A stretch of 64,000 nt of DNA from Thermococcus sp. EP1 (GCF_001317345.1 NZ_JXCG01000006.1:1-64000); one strand, 5' to 3'; positions 1-9,463 are shown, numbered from the stretch's first letter. The notes: generated from the sequence alone by a model not told the origin. Numbers and translations are program-made.

Positions 1-14
1 TAATAGTCACTCAT
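1..14 (-). CDS. Possible 5' end of a leftward gene (edge, partial)
   Basis: An ATG read leftward at 14 opens a frame that runs off the window (Met-Ser-Asp-Tyr). A TATA-like TTTATAAGC on the minus strand lies about 24 bases before it (31-40), the spacing expected for a leaderless archaeal transcript. Only four codons are visible, so the product is unknown and the call rests on promoter spacing alone. Confidence 0.35.
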
Positions 15-145
15 ATCTCTTTCGAGCTGTGCTTATAAATTTTTCTTAGCATTATACAGAACTCCTGAGTTTCAATCTTTTTGTATTTTAATAACATCCT
101 CATTGGAAACTTCCCCATTGTTAAAGAATTTCTTTACTATATAGA

Positions 146-158
146 AAATATTTATATA
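146..158 (+). promoter_or_regulatory. TATA box of the subtilisin-like protease gene
   Basis: An A-rich stretch followed by TTTATATATG resembles an archaeal BRE/TATA element. The start codon is at 226, leaving a leader of about 45 bases that carries a GGGAGG-type ribosome binding site at 211-222. Confidence 0.55.
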
Positions 159-225
159 TGTCCAATGCCATAGAGTAAAATAGATTCTAAAATAAGTACA
201 ACGACCGCAAGGGAGGAAACGAGGA

Positions 226-1656
226 ATGAAGAGTAGTATAGGTGTCGGAATATTAGTGATGCTGTTGCTAATGAGCATACCACTGGCTTCAGGAGCTAGC
301 GAAAATGCTCCAAAGTCTGTTTTTGTCCAGATTGATGGAGCGATAACTCAAGAAGTTCTTGATACATTGAAAGCAAATGGAATGAAAATAACCTACGTTT
401 TTGATGAGATCGGTTTTGTCGCTGGCCTTGTAAAGGACAAAAATTTGGAAAAAATTTCACAGCTTGAGTTCGTTAAGAATGTGGGGGAAGATGTCCAGGT
501 TCACGTAACGAACGAGATGCTCCCAAGTGCAAGTCCATATGGTTTCGGATATTACACATGGAACCTCGACATGATAAACGTTCCAACAGTGCACGAGAAC
601 ATGGGGTACACTGGTGAGGGAGTGTATATAGCGGTTCTTGACACAGGTTTAGTTCCTAACTGGGAAGATTACTTCGAGGAAGATAAGATAGCAACGGAAT
701 TTGGAAGAGCGTTTCTCGCAGCTTCATTAAATGCTCATTACAATCCCAACGCGTGGGAAGCCGATACCCACAGCCATGGCACCCACGTGACAAGCACAAT
801 AATTGGCTTCTGGATTTATGATTTCTACAGGGTGAGTGGAGTTGCTCCAGATGTAAAGATAATCCCAGTCAAAGTCCTACATAACAGTGGATTTGGGTGG
901 TCAACTGACATCGCTGCTGGAATACTCTACATCGCTGACTTATACAAAGCTGAGAAAGAGAGCGGAGGAAATGTACTGCCGCCCTACGACGAGGTGAACC
1001 CAATTGTCATAAGCATGAGTCTTGGTGGACCTAGGTTAAGCCAAATTGAGAAAATAGCGATTGATTACGCTATCGCTCAGGGAGTATTCATTGTTGCGGC
1101 TGCAGGAAACGATGGAGAATTAGGGATGGACTATCCCGGTGCCTATGAACCGGTGATTTCAGTAGGAGCCGCTGGATGGGTTGGAGAATGGTTAGCAGGG
1201 GGATGGTGGAGACTCTCAGACGTTCCGGAGAACTTAATTGATCAAGTTTATGTAACAGACTTCAGCGGAAGAGAAAAACCAGGGCAGGATCTCGACGTCC
1301 TTGCCCCAGGGAGCTGGGTAGTTGGGCCTTACCTCCCCTATGGAGCAGCTCATCCCCCATACTGGGCAAATGGAGTTCCCGGCCAGTACTACTTCCTTGG
1401 CGGAACAAGTATGGCAACACCTCACGTCAGCGGAATAGTGGCATTAATGCTTGAAAAAGATATGGAAGACGGTGTAATAGACCTAAATCAAACAATGGTA
1501 GAGAATATTCTCGAAAGCACTGCAATGCCAATAACATGGAATAGCGCCTGGGTAATTGACATAAGCATCCCTGGATGGACATTAATGACATGGGGCCCAG
1601 ATGCAGTAGGTTCAGGATTGGTGCAAGCAGATGCTGCCGTAGGAGCAACACCGTGA
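226..1656 (+). CDS. Secreted subtilisin-like serine protease (S8)
   Basis: A signal peptide (about residues 1-24, hydrophobic core ILVMLLLMSIPLASG) is followed by an inhibitor-I9-like propeptide (about 30-95) and an S8 peptidase domain. The catalytic triad is visible: Asp139 in VLDTG, His184 in HSHGTHV and Ser395 in GGTSMATPHVSG; the oxyanion Asn is in AAAGNDG. At 476 residues it matches the shorter Thermococcales subtilisins rather than giant pyrolysin. It probably matures extracellularly and degrades peptides for growth. It has its own promoter and is followed by a T-rich terminator. Family is clear; the substrate is not. Confidence 0.92.
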   Translation: MKSSIGVGILVMLLLMSIPLASGASENAPKSVFVQIDGAITQEVLDTLKANGMKITYVFDEIGFVAGLVKDKNLEKISQLEFVKNVGEDVQVHVTNEMLPSASPYGFGYYTWNLDMINVPTVHENMGYTGEGVYIAVLDTGLVPNWEDYFEEDKIATEFGRAFLAASLNAHYNPNAWEADTHSHGTHVTSTIIGFWIYDFYRVSGVAPDVKIIPVKVLHNSGFGWSTDIAAGILYIADLYKAEKESGGNVLPPYDEVNPIVISMSLGGPRLSQIEKIAIDYAIAQGVFIVAAAGNDGELGMDYPGAYEPVISVGAAGWVGEWLAGGWWRLSDVPENLIDQVYVTDFSGREKPGQDLDVLAPGSWVVGPYLPYGAAHPPYWANGVPGQYYFLGGTSMATPHVSGIVALMLEKDMEDGVIDLNQTMVENILESTAMPITWNSAWVIDISIPGWTLMTWGPDAVGSGLVQADAAVGATP

Positions 1657-1680
1657 CCCTTTTTTATTTTCTCTTTTTAG
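1657..1680 (+). terminator. T-rich terminator after the protease
   Basis: CCCTTTTTTATTTTCTCTTTTT directly follows the protease stop; intrinsic archaeal terminators are oligo-T runs of this kind without a needed hairpin. Confidence 0.5.
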
Positions 1681-1727
1681 CCATATCTTTAAATACCTCC
1701 CAACTTACCTCTTCTGCGGTGAAGGTT

Positions 1728-2111
1728 ATGTTAAACACGATAGTTTTGATAAGGACAGACAACTTTGACAAGGCCCTAGTGGCATTAGCTGATTTAGTGA
1801 GATATGCTGGAATGGAAATACGAGGTAAGCCAAGGATAATCCCTCCGGCCCTCTCAGACTGGGCTTTTGAAAAGATTGTAGGCGAAAAACCCAAAAGAAA
1901 ATATAATGCCCATGTTGTGGCCCAAGTGGATCTACCACCTGCCAAGGCCATAGGGAGATTAAGAGAGATACACCCTCCTGCCCATATAATAGTAATTCCA
2001 CCGGATACTCCGGTTCACAAAGAACTCCTACGTCTTTGGAGTACTTTTGAAATCTTAAAAGGATTTTATTCTCCAAAGAAAGAACAGCAAGAAGGGGAAA
2101 GTAGGGAGTAG
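1728..2111 (+). CDS. DUF356 family protein, function unknown
   Basis: A 127-residue soluble protein. The ATG at 1728 is chosen because a good GGTGAAGG site lies just before it and because residues upstream in the same frame do not look like protein. The N-terminal half (LNTIVLIRTDNFDKALVALADLVRY) looks like a ferredoxin-like fold and the C-terminus is charged. Similar proteins in methanogens and Thermococcales are classed as DUF356; no reaction is known. It meets the MBF1 gene tail to tail with no gap. The family assignment is from memory of its sequence pattern and is moderately sure. Confidence 0.7.
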   Translation: MLNTIVLIRTDNFDKALVALADLVRYAGMEIRGKPRIIPPALSDWAFEKIVGEKPKRKYNAHVVAQVDLPPAKAIGRLREIHPPAHIIVIPPDTPVHKELLRLWSTFEILKGFYSPKKEQQEGESRE

Positions 2112-2645
2112 CTACTTCTTCTTCCTCTTTTTGATCTTAATATTAGCTACATCCCCCAAAGTTGGCTCATAATCTTTAGGTATAGTAGCTTTTTCTTTTA
2201 CAGTCTCTTCAATACGCTCAATTAGTTTTATCTTAAAGTAACGCTCAAGCTTTTTTGCCTCACTTATAGTGGGGATATACTCACCGTGCGCGATCCTTCT
2301 AATAAGATTGGTTGAAAGGCCTACCTTATGGGAAAGCTCTTCATAACTCAAGCCGCTTCTCTGGATAGCCTCCCTCACTCTATCTGCATAGTCTTCTACT
2401 ATGTCCTCAGTGTAAAGAGGTCTTTGCGTTCTTGGGGTTGGTTTAGGCCTTGGTCTTGGAGCATATGTTCTTCTAGGTTCTCTTCCTGTTGGCATTGGAC
2501 TCCAGGTTCCCGGCTTTTTCCTGCCATATTTTTGGTAACACTTGTAGCACACCAAAAGCTCAGCCCCTTCTATTTTCACTGTGTGTCCTTTACCTCTTAT
2601 CTCTGCTCCACAGATTTCACAAATTCTTGGCTTGGCTTTTGCCAT
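2112..2645 (-). CDS. Archaeal multiprotein bridging factor 1 (aMBF1)
   Basis: A 177-residue protein with an N-terminal zinc ribbon (CEICG...CYKC, residues about 9-36), a Pro/Arg-rich linker and a Cro/C1-type helix-turn-helix (about 85-145, with the YEELSHKVGLSTNLIRRIAHGE pattern), the architecture of archaeal MBF1, which in eukaryotes bridges TBP and activators and in archaea associates with the ribosome. The ATG at 2645 follows GGTGG at good spacing; a TTG five codons earlier has no site. Lysine-rich C-terminus. Confidence 0.88.
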   Translation of the reverse strand: MAKAKPRICEICGAEIRGKGHTVKIEGAELLVCYKCYQKYGRKKPGTWSPMPTGREPRRTYAPRPRPKPTPRTQRPLYTEDIVEDYADRVREAIQRSGLSYEELSHKVGLSTNLIRRIAHGEYIPTISEAKKLERYFKIKLIERIEETVKEKATIPKDYEPTLGDVANIKIKKRKKK

Positions 2646-2685
2646 TAAAACCACCTTCAACTCACTCTACTCTACGATGGAAGGC

Positions 2686-2698
2686 TAGCTTTTATAAA
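2686..2698 (+). promoter_or_regulatory. TATA box of the acetyltransferase gene
   Basis: GCTTTTATAAATC is centred about 28 bases before the ATG at 2723, implying a leaderless or very short-leader transcript; no ribosome binding site is seen before that ATG. Confidence 0.6.
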
Positions 2699-2722
2699 TC
2701 CATCTATTATAAGTTCCTAACG

Positions 2723-3265
2723 ATGGGAATGAAAGAAATTAAAAATAACGATAAGGAGCACTTGAGTATAGAAAAATTAGATAGAATGGATCAGGAAATA
2801 CTTGAGACTCTTGTAAGCATATACATGCGAGGATACGAGGAAATGAAGGAATATGGGGGCGAAGGAGAGAGCTATGCAAAGAGATATCTAAGATGGTGCT
2901 GGAGCAAGGCCAGTGATGGATTTTTCATCGCAAAAGACGGAGATAGGATAGTTGGTTTTATTGTGTGTGATAACGACTGGCACAGTCGATATGAAAATAG
3001 AGTAGTGGGTGCTATTCACGAGTTCGTTGTTGATAAGGGGTATCAGGGGAAAAGCGTTGGAAAGAAACTTATGGACAAATGTCTGGAGTATCTAAGTAAG
3101 TATAATGATAGAATTGAACTCTGGGTTGGGGAGAAAAACAAAAAGGCCATAGAGTTTTATAAAAAACTTGGTTTTAAAGTGGCTGGAAAAGCAGGCATCT
3201 GGATAAGAATGATAAAAGATATCAAAAAAGGGAAAAGTCACTTCAATAATGGCCTAAACTTATAG
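2723..3265 (+). CDS. GNAT-family N-acetyltransferase
   Basis: A 180-residue protein with the GNAT order of strands and the acetyl-CoA loop YQGKSVGKKLMDKCLEY (a Q-x-x-G-x-G/A type motif), preceded by the strand AIHEFVVD and followed by NKKAIEFYKKLGFK, the conserved motif B. It probably acetylates a protein N-terminus or small amine; the acceptor cannot be told. The long upstream extension of the frame overlaps the MBF1 promoter and is not used; the TATA box at 2690 places the start at 2723 (or 2729). Its 3' end overlaps the convergent DUF35 gene by 28 bases. Confidence 0.82.
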   Translation: MGMKEIKNNDKEHLSIEKLDRMDQEILETLVSIYMRGYEEMKEYGGEGESYAKRYLRWCWSKASDGFFIAKDGDRIVGFIVCDNDWHSRYENRVVGAIHEFVVDKGYQGKSVGKKLMDKCLEYLSKYNDRIELWVGEKNKKAIEFYKKLGFKVAGKAGIWIRMIKDIKKGKSHFNNGLNL

Positions 3266-3645
3266 CCGTATAGGATTATTCCATCCTCGCCGAACTCTCT
3301 GATCTTTCTTGTGACCATCTCAACTTCCATCCCAAAGTCTATTTCTTCTGGATCAACGTCAGTAAGTTGGGCTAAGATCACTGGCCCTTCCTCAAGTTCA
3401 ACTAAAGCTATTGGATATGGTTTGTAATATTCATAACCGCTTGGTGGGTTCCTTATTATTGTCCAGCTTAATACTTTTCCTTTTCCACTAAATTGGAACT
3501 CTTCTATTTCTTGGCTTCCACACTCTGGACAAACTGGCCTCTTTGGAAAGTGAACATGCCCGCAACTCTTACATTTGCCTCCAATAAGGCGGTATTTTTC
3601 CTTAAAATGTCTCCAATAGCGGGCGACCTGCATTGGCTTCCCCAT
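3238..3645 (-). CDS. DUF35 OB-fold/Zn-ribbon protein of the HMG-CoA synthesis complex
   Basis: A 135-residue protein with an N-terminal rubredoxin-like zinc ribbon (CKSCGHVHFP...CPECGS) and a C-terminal OB fold. It is the last gene of an operon with HMG-CoA synthase and thiolase. In methanogens the DUF35 protein holds thiolase and HMG-CoA synthase together so that acetoacetyl-CoA is channelled; the identical gene order here supports that role. The ATG at 3645 has AAGGAGGG seven bases upstream, and that site overlaps the thiolase stop codon, so translation is probably coupled. A TTG two codons earlier is less likely. Confidence 0.88.
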   Translation of the reverse strand: MGKPMQVARYWRHFKEKYRLIGGKCKSCGHVHFPKRPVCPECGSQEIEEFQFSGKGKVLSWTIIRNPPSGYEYYKPYPIALVELEEGPVILAQLTDVDPEEIDFGMEVEMVTRKIREFGEDGIILYGYKFRPLLK

Positions 3646-3647
3646 TT

Positions 3648-4805
3648 TCAAACCCTCCTTAATATGGTTACAGTTATGTTTGAACCCGTTCCACCTATGT
3701 TCTGAGTAAGGCCTACCTCCGCATCAGGCACTTGATTTGGAGCTTCGCCCCTAAGCTGCCATACTGCCTCTACTGTTTGATAAACTCCAGTTGCACCAAC
3801 CGGGTGTCCTCTTGCTTTCAATCCACCTAGTGTTTGGATTGGGTAGTCTCCATCAATCGCTATTTGTCCCTCCTTAGCTAACATAGCGCCTTTTCCTCTC
3901 TCTGCAGCCCCTATAGACTCCAAACTTAGGGCCGCCATGACTGTGAATGCATCGTGCACCTCGAAGAAGTCTATATCCTCCACACCTATACCAGCCATCT
4001 TGTAAGCTCTTTCTGCGGCTATTTTGGCTGCTTTCAGCAGAAGAAGGTCTTTTCTGTTAGCGAGGCTTATAGTGTCTATAGCTCTTCCCATTCCCGCAAC
4101 CTTGATCATCTTGGCTTTGTCCACAAATTCCTTGGCCTTCTCCTCAGTGGTGATAATAACTGCCGCAGCTCCATCAGCTATTGGAGAAGCATCAAAAAGC
4201 TTCAATGGATCAGCTATATAAGGACTCCTCATAACAGTCTCTACCTTGATTACCTTTTTGAACATGGCATATGGATTCTTGGCACCGTTTGCGTGAGCAT
4301 TAACTGCAAATAGGGCTAAGTCCTCTTCAGTGTACCCATATTCTTTCATGTAAAGCCTCATTGCAAGGGCATTCAGGGCCACAAAACTAACTCCATGGAA
4401 AAGCTCCCACTCGGCATCAGCTGCATATGCCAAGTATCTCGTTGCATCACTTGGCCACGCATCTGTCATCTTTTCAACGCCTACAACAGCAACCACGTCC
4501 TCAAGACCGCTCATTACAGCCTTTACACCTTCTTGGACTGCAGCTCCACCACTTGCACATGCACCCTCAATTTTAACTGCGGGGATATTCCCAAGACCTG
4601 CCCAATCTGCTATAAGGGCTCCAAGGTTTTCTTGTTCAACAAATGAGCCTGAAGCCATGTTTCCAACATAAAGTGAATCTACTTTGTCAACTCCGGCATC
4701 TTCCATAGCATTAAGCAGAGCCTCAACAGCTAGGTCTCTAAGACCAAGTTTCCAGTGCTCTCCAACAGGAGTTAAGCCCACACCAATAATCACTGGCTTT
4801 CTCAT
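3648..4805 (-). CDS. Acetyl-CoA C-acetyltransferase (thiolase, mevalonate pathway)
   Basis: A 385-residue archaeal thiolase that condenses two acetyl-CoA to acetoacetyl-CoA. Nucleophile Cys83 lies in EGACASGGAA; the His of FFEVHDAFTVMAAL and the GGLKARGHPVGATG loop are present, while the second catalytic Cys of bacterial thiolases is replaced near NIGGTGSN, as usual in the archaeal SCP2-thiolase group. The start at 4805 follows GGTGGTTGAA; the frame extends 17 codons upstream into the HMG-CoA synthase gene and is not used. It sits 10 bases after HMG-CoA synthase and just before the DUF35 gene. Confidence 0.92.
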   Translation of the reverse strand: MRKPVIIGVGLTPVGEHWKLGLRDLAVEALLNAMEDAGVDKVDSLYVGNMASGSFVEQENLGALIADWAGLGNIPAVKIEGACASGGAAVQEGVKAVMSGLEDVVAVVGVEKMTDAWPSDATRYLAYAADAEWELFHGVSFVALNALAMRLYMKEYGYTEEDLALFAVNAHANGAKNPYAMFKKVIKVETVMRSPYIADPLKLFDASPIADGAAAVIITTEEKAKEFVDKAKMIKVAGMGRAIDTISLANRKDLLLLKAAKIAAERAYKMAGIGVEDIDFFEVHDAFTVMAALSLESIGAAERGKGAMLAKEGQIAIDGDYPIQTLGGLKARGHPVGATGVYQTVEAVWQLRGEAPNQVPDAEVGLTQNIGGTGSNITVTILRRV

Positions 4806-4815
4806 TTCAACCACC

Positions 4816-5868
4816 TCACAAAATGTACTTCCCTCTGTGCTTTGCGTATAGGGCATAATCGAGATATTTCTTCCTGTTCACGTAGTCCATTGTTTTTGGA
4901 GCTAAATCTCTCTTCTCCTCAATCGCATCCTGCACAATAAGGCTAAAAGCATCGCTTCCTGCTCCACTTCCAAAGCTCACCCATAGGATCCTATCTCCTG
5001 GCTTTGCGATATCTAAAACTGCCGAGATTCCCACAAGAGTCGCTCCACTGTAAGTGTTTCCTATTATACCAGTGAGTAAACCAGGCAAAACTTTCTCTTT
5101 TGGAATACCGAGGATCTTTGCTACAGTGAGGGGGAACTTAACATTAGGTTGATGGAATACTGCGTAATCAAAATCATTTGGTGAATAACCGAGTTCCTCC
5201 ATTAGACCTTTTGCAGCACTTATTATTTGATGGAAGTAAGCAGGTTCACCAGTGAACCTATTACCATGTCTTGGATAGTGCTCGTGTTGTCTTCTCCAGA
5301 AATCAGGAGTATCAGTTACATAAGAGTAGCTTCCTTCAAAATATGCTAAGGTTTCATTACTCTTTTCTCCAACAATATAAGCTGCTCCTCCAGCAGAGGC
5401 TGTAAATTCTAAATGGTCTCCAGGCCTTCCTTGAGAAGTATCTGCTCCAATTGCCATGGCATATTTGGCCATGCCACTACCTACAAATCCAATAGCTGCT
5501 TGGAGGGCTTCGGTTCCAGCCTTACATGCAAACTCAAAATCTGCAGCATCTAAATCAGGAGTTGCTCCAATTGCTTCAGCTATAACAGTTGCAGAAGGTT
5601 TAACAGCATAAGGTTTTGACTCGGTACCAAACCAAAGGGCCCTAATCTCCTTCGGATCTATACGGGCCCTCTTAAGGGCATTTCTAGCAGCTTCAATACC
5701 AATTGTTATGGCGTCTTCGTCTAGATTATTCACGGATTTTTCTTGGATTGGAAAGCTACTAACTCCCCATACCCTTCCAATCTCCTCATTTTTAATTCTA
5801 AACATTGGCACGTATGCACCATAACCAACGATACCAACATCCTTTATTGGCTTTAACAGTTTCTTCAT
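4816..5868 (-). CDS. Hydroxymethylglutaryl-CoA synthase
   Basis: A 350-residue HMG-CoA synthase, which condenses acetoacetyl-CoA with acetyl-CoA for mevalonate and archaeal lipid synthesis. Catalytic Cys115 is in [12 protein letters not shown] and His239 in VFHQPN; length and motifs match archaeal enzymes. It opens the operon HMGS-thiolase-DUF35, with AGGTGATG before the ATG and a TATA element (minus-strand CTTTTATAATG) about 65 bases upstream of the start. Confidence 0.95.
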   Translation of the reverse strand: MKKLLKPIKDVGIVGYGAYVPMFRIKNEEIGRVWGVSSFPIQEKSVNNLDEDAITIGIEAARNALKRARIDPKEIRALWFGTESKPYAVKPSATVIAEAIGATPDLDAADFEFACKAGTEALQAAIGFVGSGMAKYAMAIGADTSQGRPGDHLEFTASAGGAAYIVGEKSNETLAYFEGSYSYVTDTPDFWRRQHEHYPRHGNRFTGEPAYFHQIISAAKGLMEELGYSPNDFDYAVFHQPNVKFPLTVAKILGIPKEKVLPGLLTGIIGNTYSGATLVGISAVLDIAKPGDRILWVSFGSGAGSDAFSLIVQDAIEEKRDLAPKTMDYVNRKKYLDYALYAKHRGKYIL

Positions 5869-5927
5869 TGGGCATCACCTTTTTAAATGAATGAGCTTAA
5901 TGCTATTCTCTCCGAGGTTAAGCTTGT

Positions 5928-5940
5928 ACATTATAAAAGC
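5928..5940 (-). promoter_or_regulatory. TATA box of the HMG-CoA synthase operon
   Basis: The minus strand reads GCTTTTATAATGT here, which implies a leader of about 35-40 bases before the ATG at 5868. Confidence 0.5.
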
Positions 5941-6057
5941 CTTTCGGTAAACGTGTAATACTTTTTCGACAATTAGCGATGAAATTTGGATGTAGAGTAG
6001 GTTTAAAAGCTTAACTCTTTTATACTTCCTTAGCAAAGAATAGAAAAGGTGATGCTC

Positions 6058-7290
6058 ATGAAAGCATACGTAGGTGAAAATGTACAGGGAATCTATGCCT
6101 TTGATGAGAATGGCAATCTCATTGGAAAGAGAGTTTTCACAGAAAAGCCAGAAACAGTACTAGACAAACTTCTCAAAGGCGAAGTTGCAGAAGACCTAAT
6201 TCTTTTCTTAGAAGAGTTAAAGGAAAAAGGATACTCAACTTTTGTTGTAGAACATCCAGAACTTGCTAGAAAAATTAGAGAGTTTGGATTTGAGACAGAA
6301 GCAGAGTTTCCTAACATTGCCGGGGAGAAACTTAGAGAAAATGCCGAAGAATTTTTGGGAACTGATTGGTTTGAAAAATACTTCACAGTTGGAGTGGCAT
6401 TAACAAGGGCCAGGATCCAGGAGCAAAGTGGCGCGAGAGATAAGATGATAATCCAAGCAATTGAGGCTTTAGATGACATCGATAAAGTCATCAACCTTTT
6501 AGTATCAAGACTTAGAGAATGGTATTCACTTCACTTTCCAGAACTTGACGAAATCCTCCCAAAGCATCCCCAATATGTCATTTTTGTGAAAAACATTGGA
6601 CACAGAGACAACATTACAAAAGAAAGCTTGGAGTCTCTTGGATTCGGTGAGAACAAGATAACGAAGATTTTAGATGCAAAAGAAAAGACAATGGGCGCAT
6701 GGATGGACCAAAAAGACATTAAAGTTATTCAAGGGCTAGCCAAAGAAATAGATGACCTCTATAAATTAAGAAGTGAGATAGAGGACTACATCGAAAGGGC
6801 TATGGATGACGTTGCACCGAACTTAAAAGCCCTAGTGGGTGCAAAACTTGGTGCTCGCCTAATAAGTCTAGCAGGAGGTTTGAAAGAACTCGCAATAATG
6901 CCCTCTTCAACTATCCAGGTTCTTGGTGCAGAAAAAGCACTATTTAGGCACCTAAGAAGTGGGGCAAAGCCTCCAAAACACGGTATAATTTACCAATATC
7001 CCGCAATAAATAAGTCCCCCTGGTGGCAAAGAGGAAAAATTGCAAGAGCATTAGCTGGAAAACTAGCCATAGCAGCAAGAGTGGATTACTTCTCAGGTGA
7101 ATATATAGCCGAAGAGCTCAAAAATGAAATCGAAGCAAGGATCAAGGAAATTAAGGAGAAATACCCCAATCCACCAAAACGCAAAGAAAAGCCCAAGAAA
7201 GAAAAGAAGAAAAAATTCAAAAAGAAAAAGAAATTCAAAGGCAAAGAAAAGAAAAAGAGAAGCAAAGAAAAGAGAGGCGGTAGGAGGTGA
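6058..7290 (+). CDS. Nop5 (Nop56/58 homologue), C/D-box RNP core protein
   Basis: A 410-residue protein with an N-terminal domain, a coiled-coil stretch (about residues 150-245) and the Nop domain (APNLKALVGAKLGARLISLAGGLKELAIMPSSTIQVLGAEKALF), ending in a very Lys-rich tail (about the last 50 residues). It bridges fibrillarin and L7Ae on C/D guide RNAs for 2'-O-methylation of rRNA and tRNA. The ATG at 6058 follows AAGGTGATGCTC; GTG and ATG codons 2-3 codons upstream lie inside the ribosome binding site. It is followed five bases later by fibrillarin, the universal archaeal pairing. Confidence 0.95.
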   Translation: MKAYVGENVQGIYAFDENGNLIGKRVFTEKPETVLDKLLKGEVAEDLILFLEELKEKGYSTFVVEHPELARKIREFGFETEAEFPNIAGEKLRENAEEFLGTDWFEKYFTVGVALTRARIQEQSGARDKMIIQAIEALDDIDKVINLLVSRLREWYSLHFPELDEILPKHPQYVIFVKNIGHRDNITKESLESLGFGENKITKILDAKEKTMGAWMDQKDIKVIQGLAKEIDDLYKLRSEIEDYIERAMDDVAPNLKALVGAKLGARLISLAGGLKELAIMPSSTIQVLGAEKALFRHLRSGAKPPKHGIIYQYPAINKSPWWQRGKIARALAGKLAIAARVDYFSGEYIAEELKNEIEARIKEIKEKYPNPPKRKEKPKKEKKKKFKKKKKFKGKEKKKRSKEKRGGRR

Positions 7291-7295
7291 GATAA

Positions 7296-7976
7296 ATGAA
7301 CGTTAAGAAACATAAATTCCCTGGCGTTTATATTGTCATCGAGGATGATGGAAGCGAGAGACTGGCCACTAGGAATCTAGTTCCCGGCCAAAAAGTCTAC
7401 GGCGAGAGGATCATTAAGTGGGAAGGTGAAGAATACAGAATCTGGAATCCTCACAGATCAAAACTTGCTGCAGCTATACTCAATGGCCTTAAGAACTTTC
7501 CAATAAAGCCAGGACATAAGGTATTATATTTGGGCATAGCCAGTGGTACAACTGCTTCACATGTCAGCGATGTCATTGGATGGGAAGGTAAAATATTTGG
7601 TATAGAATTCTCACCAAGGGTTCTTAGAGAACTGGTTCCCCTGGTGGAAGAAAGAAGAAACATAATTCCAATACTCGGAGATGCTACAAAGCCTGAGGAA
7701 TACAGGGCCCTAGTTACCAAGGTCGATGTAATATTCGAAGACGTGGCTCAACCCACCCAAGCAAAAATTCTCGTGGATAATGCCAAAGCATACCTTAAAA
7801 GCGGTGGGTACGGGATGATATCTATTAAAAGCAGAAGTATAGACGTCACAAAAGAACCAGAGGAAGTATTTAGAGAAGTAGAAAAAGAACTTGGCGAATA
7901 CTTTGAAGTTGTCGAAAGAATTTCTCTTGAGCCCTACGAAAAAGACCATGCCTTGATAGTTGTGAGAAAACCGTAG
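7296..7976 (+). CDS. flpA: Fibrillarin-like rRNA/tRNA 2'-O-methyltransferase
   Basis: A 226-residue fibrillarin: N-terminal beta domain, then a Rossmann methyltransferase with SAM motif [20 protein letters not shown] (about residues 75-95), [12 protein letters not shown] (about 147-158) and the catalytic Lys in [11 protein letters not shown]. It methylates ribose 2'-OH groups chosen by C/D guide RNAs, working with Nop5, encoded just upstream. AGGAGGTGA overlaps the nop5 stop region and serves as its ribosome binding site, so the two are co-translated. Confidence 0.96.
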   Translation: MNVKKHKFPGVYIVIEDDGSERLATRNLVPGQKVYGERIIKWEGEEYRIWNPHRSKLAAAILNGLKNFPIKPGHKVLYLGIASGTTASHVSDVIGWEGKIFGIEFSPRVLRELVPLVEERRNIIPILGDATKPEEYRALVTKVDVIFEDVAQPTQAKILVDNAKAYLKSGGYGMISIKSRSIDVTKEPEEVFREVEKELGEYFEVVERISLEPYEKDHALIVVRKP

Positions 7977-8008
7977 CTCTTTTTTCTTAAATTTTTAAAA
8001 TTAAAAAA
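7977..8008. terminator. Shared A/T-rich terminator between convergent fibrillarin and enolase genes
   Basis: CTCTTTTTTC followed by an A/T-symmetric stretch ending in AAAAAA gives an oligo-T run on each strand, so it can terminate both convergent transcripts. Confidence 0.5.
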
Positions 8009-8010
8009 GA

Positions 8011-9303
8011 TCAGAGAAGTGGATTCCTAAACTTCTTGCCTGGATAATATGCCACGCCCTCAAGTTCCTCTTCAATTCTTAAGAGTTGGTTATATTTGGC
8101 ATTTCTATCGCTCCTTGCAGGAGCCCCTGTCTTAATCTGACCAGCGTTTAAAGCAACTGCTATGTCTGCAATTGTGGCATCCTCTGTTTCTCCAGACCGA
8201 TGAGAAACAACGACTCCATAACCGGCCCTGAAAGCAAGATATGCAGCATCAATAGCCTCACTTAATGTTCCAATCTGGTTGACTTTCAGAAGGAGTGCAT
8301 TTGCCGCACCTATTTCAATACCCTTTCTCAAGCGCTTGACATTGGTCACAAAGAAGTCATCGCCAACGATCTGAACTTTCTTCCCAAGTTCTTTTGTAAC
8401 GATAGCAAAGCCTTCAAAATCTTCCTCATTAACTGGATCCTCAATTGAAACTATTGGATATGTTGAGATCAGCTCATTATAGAGGTCTATAAGCTCTTCT
8501 CTAGTATATTCCTTGCCACCCACGACATATACTTTCTTGTTTTCATCGTAGAATTCACTTGAGGCAACATCAAGAGCAAAGGCAATCTCATCTCCAACCT
8601 TGTAACCACTTTCTTCAATGGCCTTGACAAGAGCATCTAATGGCTCATTGACCTCTTTCATAGGTGGAGCGAATCCTCCCTCGTCTCCTACATTAACAGC
8701 CAATTTTCCATATTTCTCCACGAGAATCTTTTTCAGTGTGTGGTATGTCTCACTTACCATTTGAATGGCTTCTCTAAAGCTCTTTGCCCCAACAGGCATG
8801 ATCATGAACTCTTGAAAGTCAAGATCATTGCCAGCGTGAGCTCCCCCATTGATGACATTGCTCATTGGTACGGGAAGAACGTAAGCATTCGCACCACCCA
8901 AGTACCTGTAGAGTGGCATTCCAAGAGTGTTTGCGGCAGCCTTTGCAACAGCAAGAGAAACTCCTAGAATGGCATTTGCTCCAAGATTACTTTTGTTTTC
9001 TGTACCATCGAGTTCAATCATGAACATGTCGATGTCCCTTTGAAGTGTTACATCCATTCCCAAAAGTTCGGGAGCAATTATCTTATTTACGTTCTCCACT
9101 GCTCGTTTTACGCCTTTCCCATGATATCTCTTTCCACCATCCCTAAGTTCTAAAGCCTCATGAATCCCTGTTGAAGCTCCACTTGGTACAGCAGCCCTTC
9201 CCATCGCAACTGGTGTGTAAACATCCACCTCAATTGTTGGATTCCCCCTAGAATCTAGGATTTCCCTTGCCACTATTCCGGTAATTTCGAATGGGTTCTC
9301 CAT
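8011..9303 (-). CDS. eno: Enolase
   Basis: A 430-residue enolase converting 2-phosphoglycerate to phosphoenolpyruvate in the modified Embden-Meyerhof pathway and gluconeogenesis. Signature segments [30 protein letters not shown], the Mg2+-ligand regions ([35 protein letters not shown]), catalytic Lys in [14 protein letters not shown] and [11 protein letters not shown] are all present. The ATG at 9303 is preceded by AGGTGA; a GTG three codons earlier is part of that site. A TATA element lies about 35 bases upstream and a TGM-like palindrome sits between it and the start. Confidence 0.97.
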   Translation of the reverse strand: MENPFEITGIVAREILDSRGNPTIEVDVYTPVAMGRAAVPSGASTGIHEALELRDGGKRYHGKGVKRAVENVNKIIAPELLGMDVTLQRDIDMFMIELDGTENKSNLGANAILGVSLAVAKAAANTLGMPLYRYLGGANAYVLPVPMSNVINGGAHAGNDLDFQEFMIMPVGAKSFREAIQMVSETYHTLKKILVEKYGKLAVNVGDEGGFAPPMKEVNEPLDALVKAIEESGYKVGDEIAFALDVASSEFYDENKKVYVVGGKEYTREELIDLYNELISTYPIVSIEDPVNEEDFEGFAIVTKELGKKVQIVGDDFFVTNVKRLRKGIEIGAANALLLKVNQIGTLSEAIDAAYLAFRAGYGVVVSHRSGETEDATIADIAVALNAGQIKTGAPARSDRNAKYNQLLRIEEELEGVAYYPGKKFRNPLL

Positions 9304-9306
9304 AGC

Positions 9307-9323
9307 TTTCACCTCGGGTGATA
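9307..9323 (-). promoter_or_regulatory. TGM-like operator in the enolase leader
   Basis: On the minus strand the leader reads TATCAC-N5-GTGAAA, one mismatch from the Thermococcales glycolytic motif TATCAC-N5-GTGATA bound by Tgr/TrmBL1. It lies downstream of the TATA box, the position associated with repression. One half coincides with the ribosome binding site, so chance cannot be excluded. Confidence 0.4.
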
Positions 9324-9334
9324 TTTGAGGTTTC

Positions 9335-9344
9335 TCTTTAAAGC
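9335..9344 (-). promoter_or_regulatory. TATA box of enolase
   Basis: The minus strand reads GCTTTAAAGA after an A-rich BRE-like stretch; a start about 26 bases downstream would give a roughly 10-base leader. Confidence 0.5.
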
Positions 9345-9463
9345 TTTTTCACAAGTTAAAAGAGAAAATAGTTTTCCCAAGAATGGCACTTTCCTTGTAG
9401 GAAAATTACTAAAAATAATAGGGTTCAAAAGTTTAAATAAAAAATATAAAGCGAGAAATGACC

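Noticed and set aside
1234-1651. Leftward frames inside the protease gene
   Set aside because: They are antisense to a well-supported coding region and lack translation signals.
7124-7306. Rightward Lys-rich frame at the 3' end of nop5
   Set aside because: It is a shifted reading of the Lys-rich tail of Nop5.
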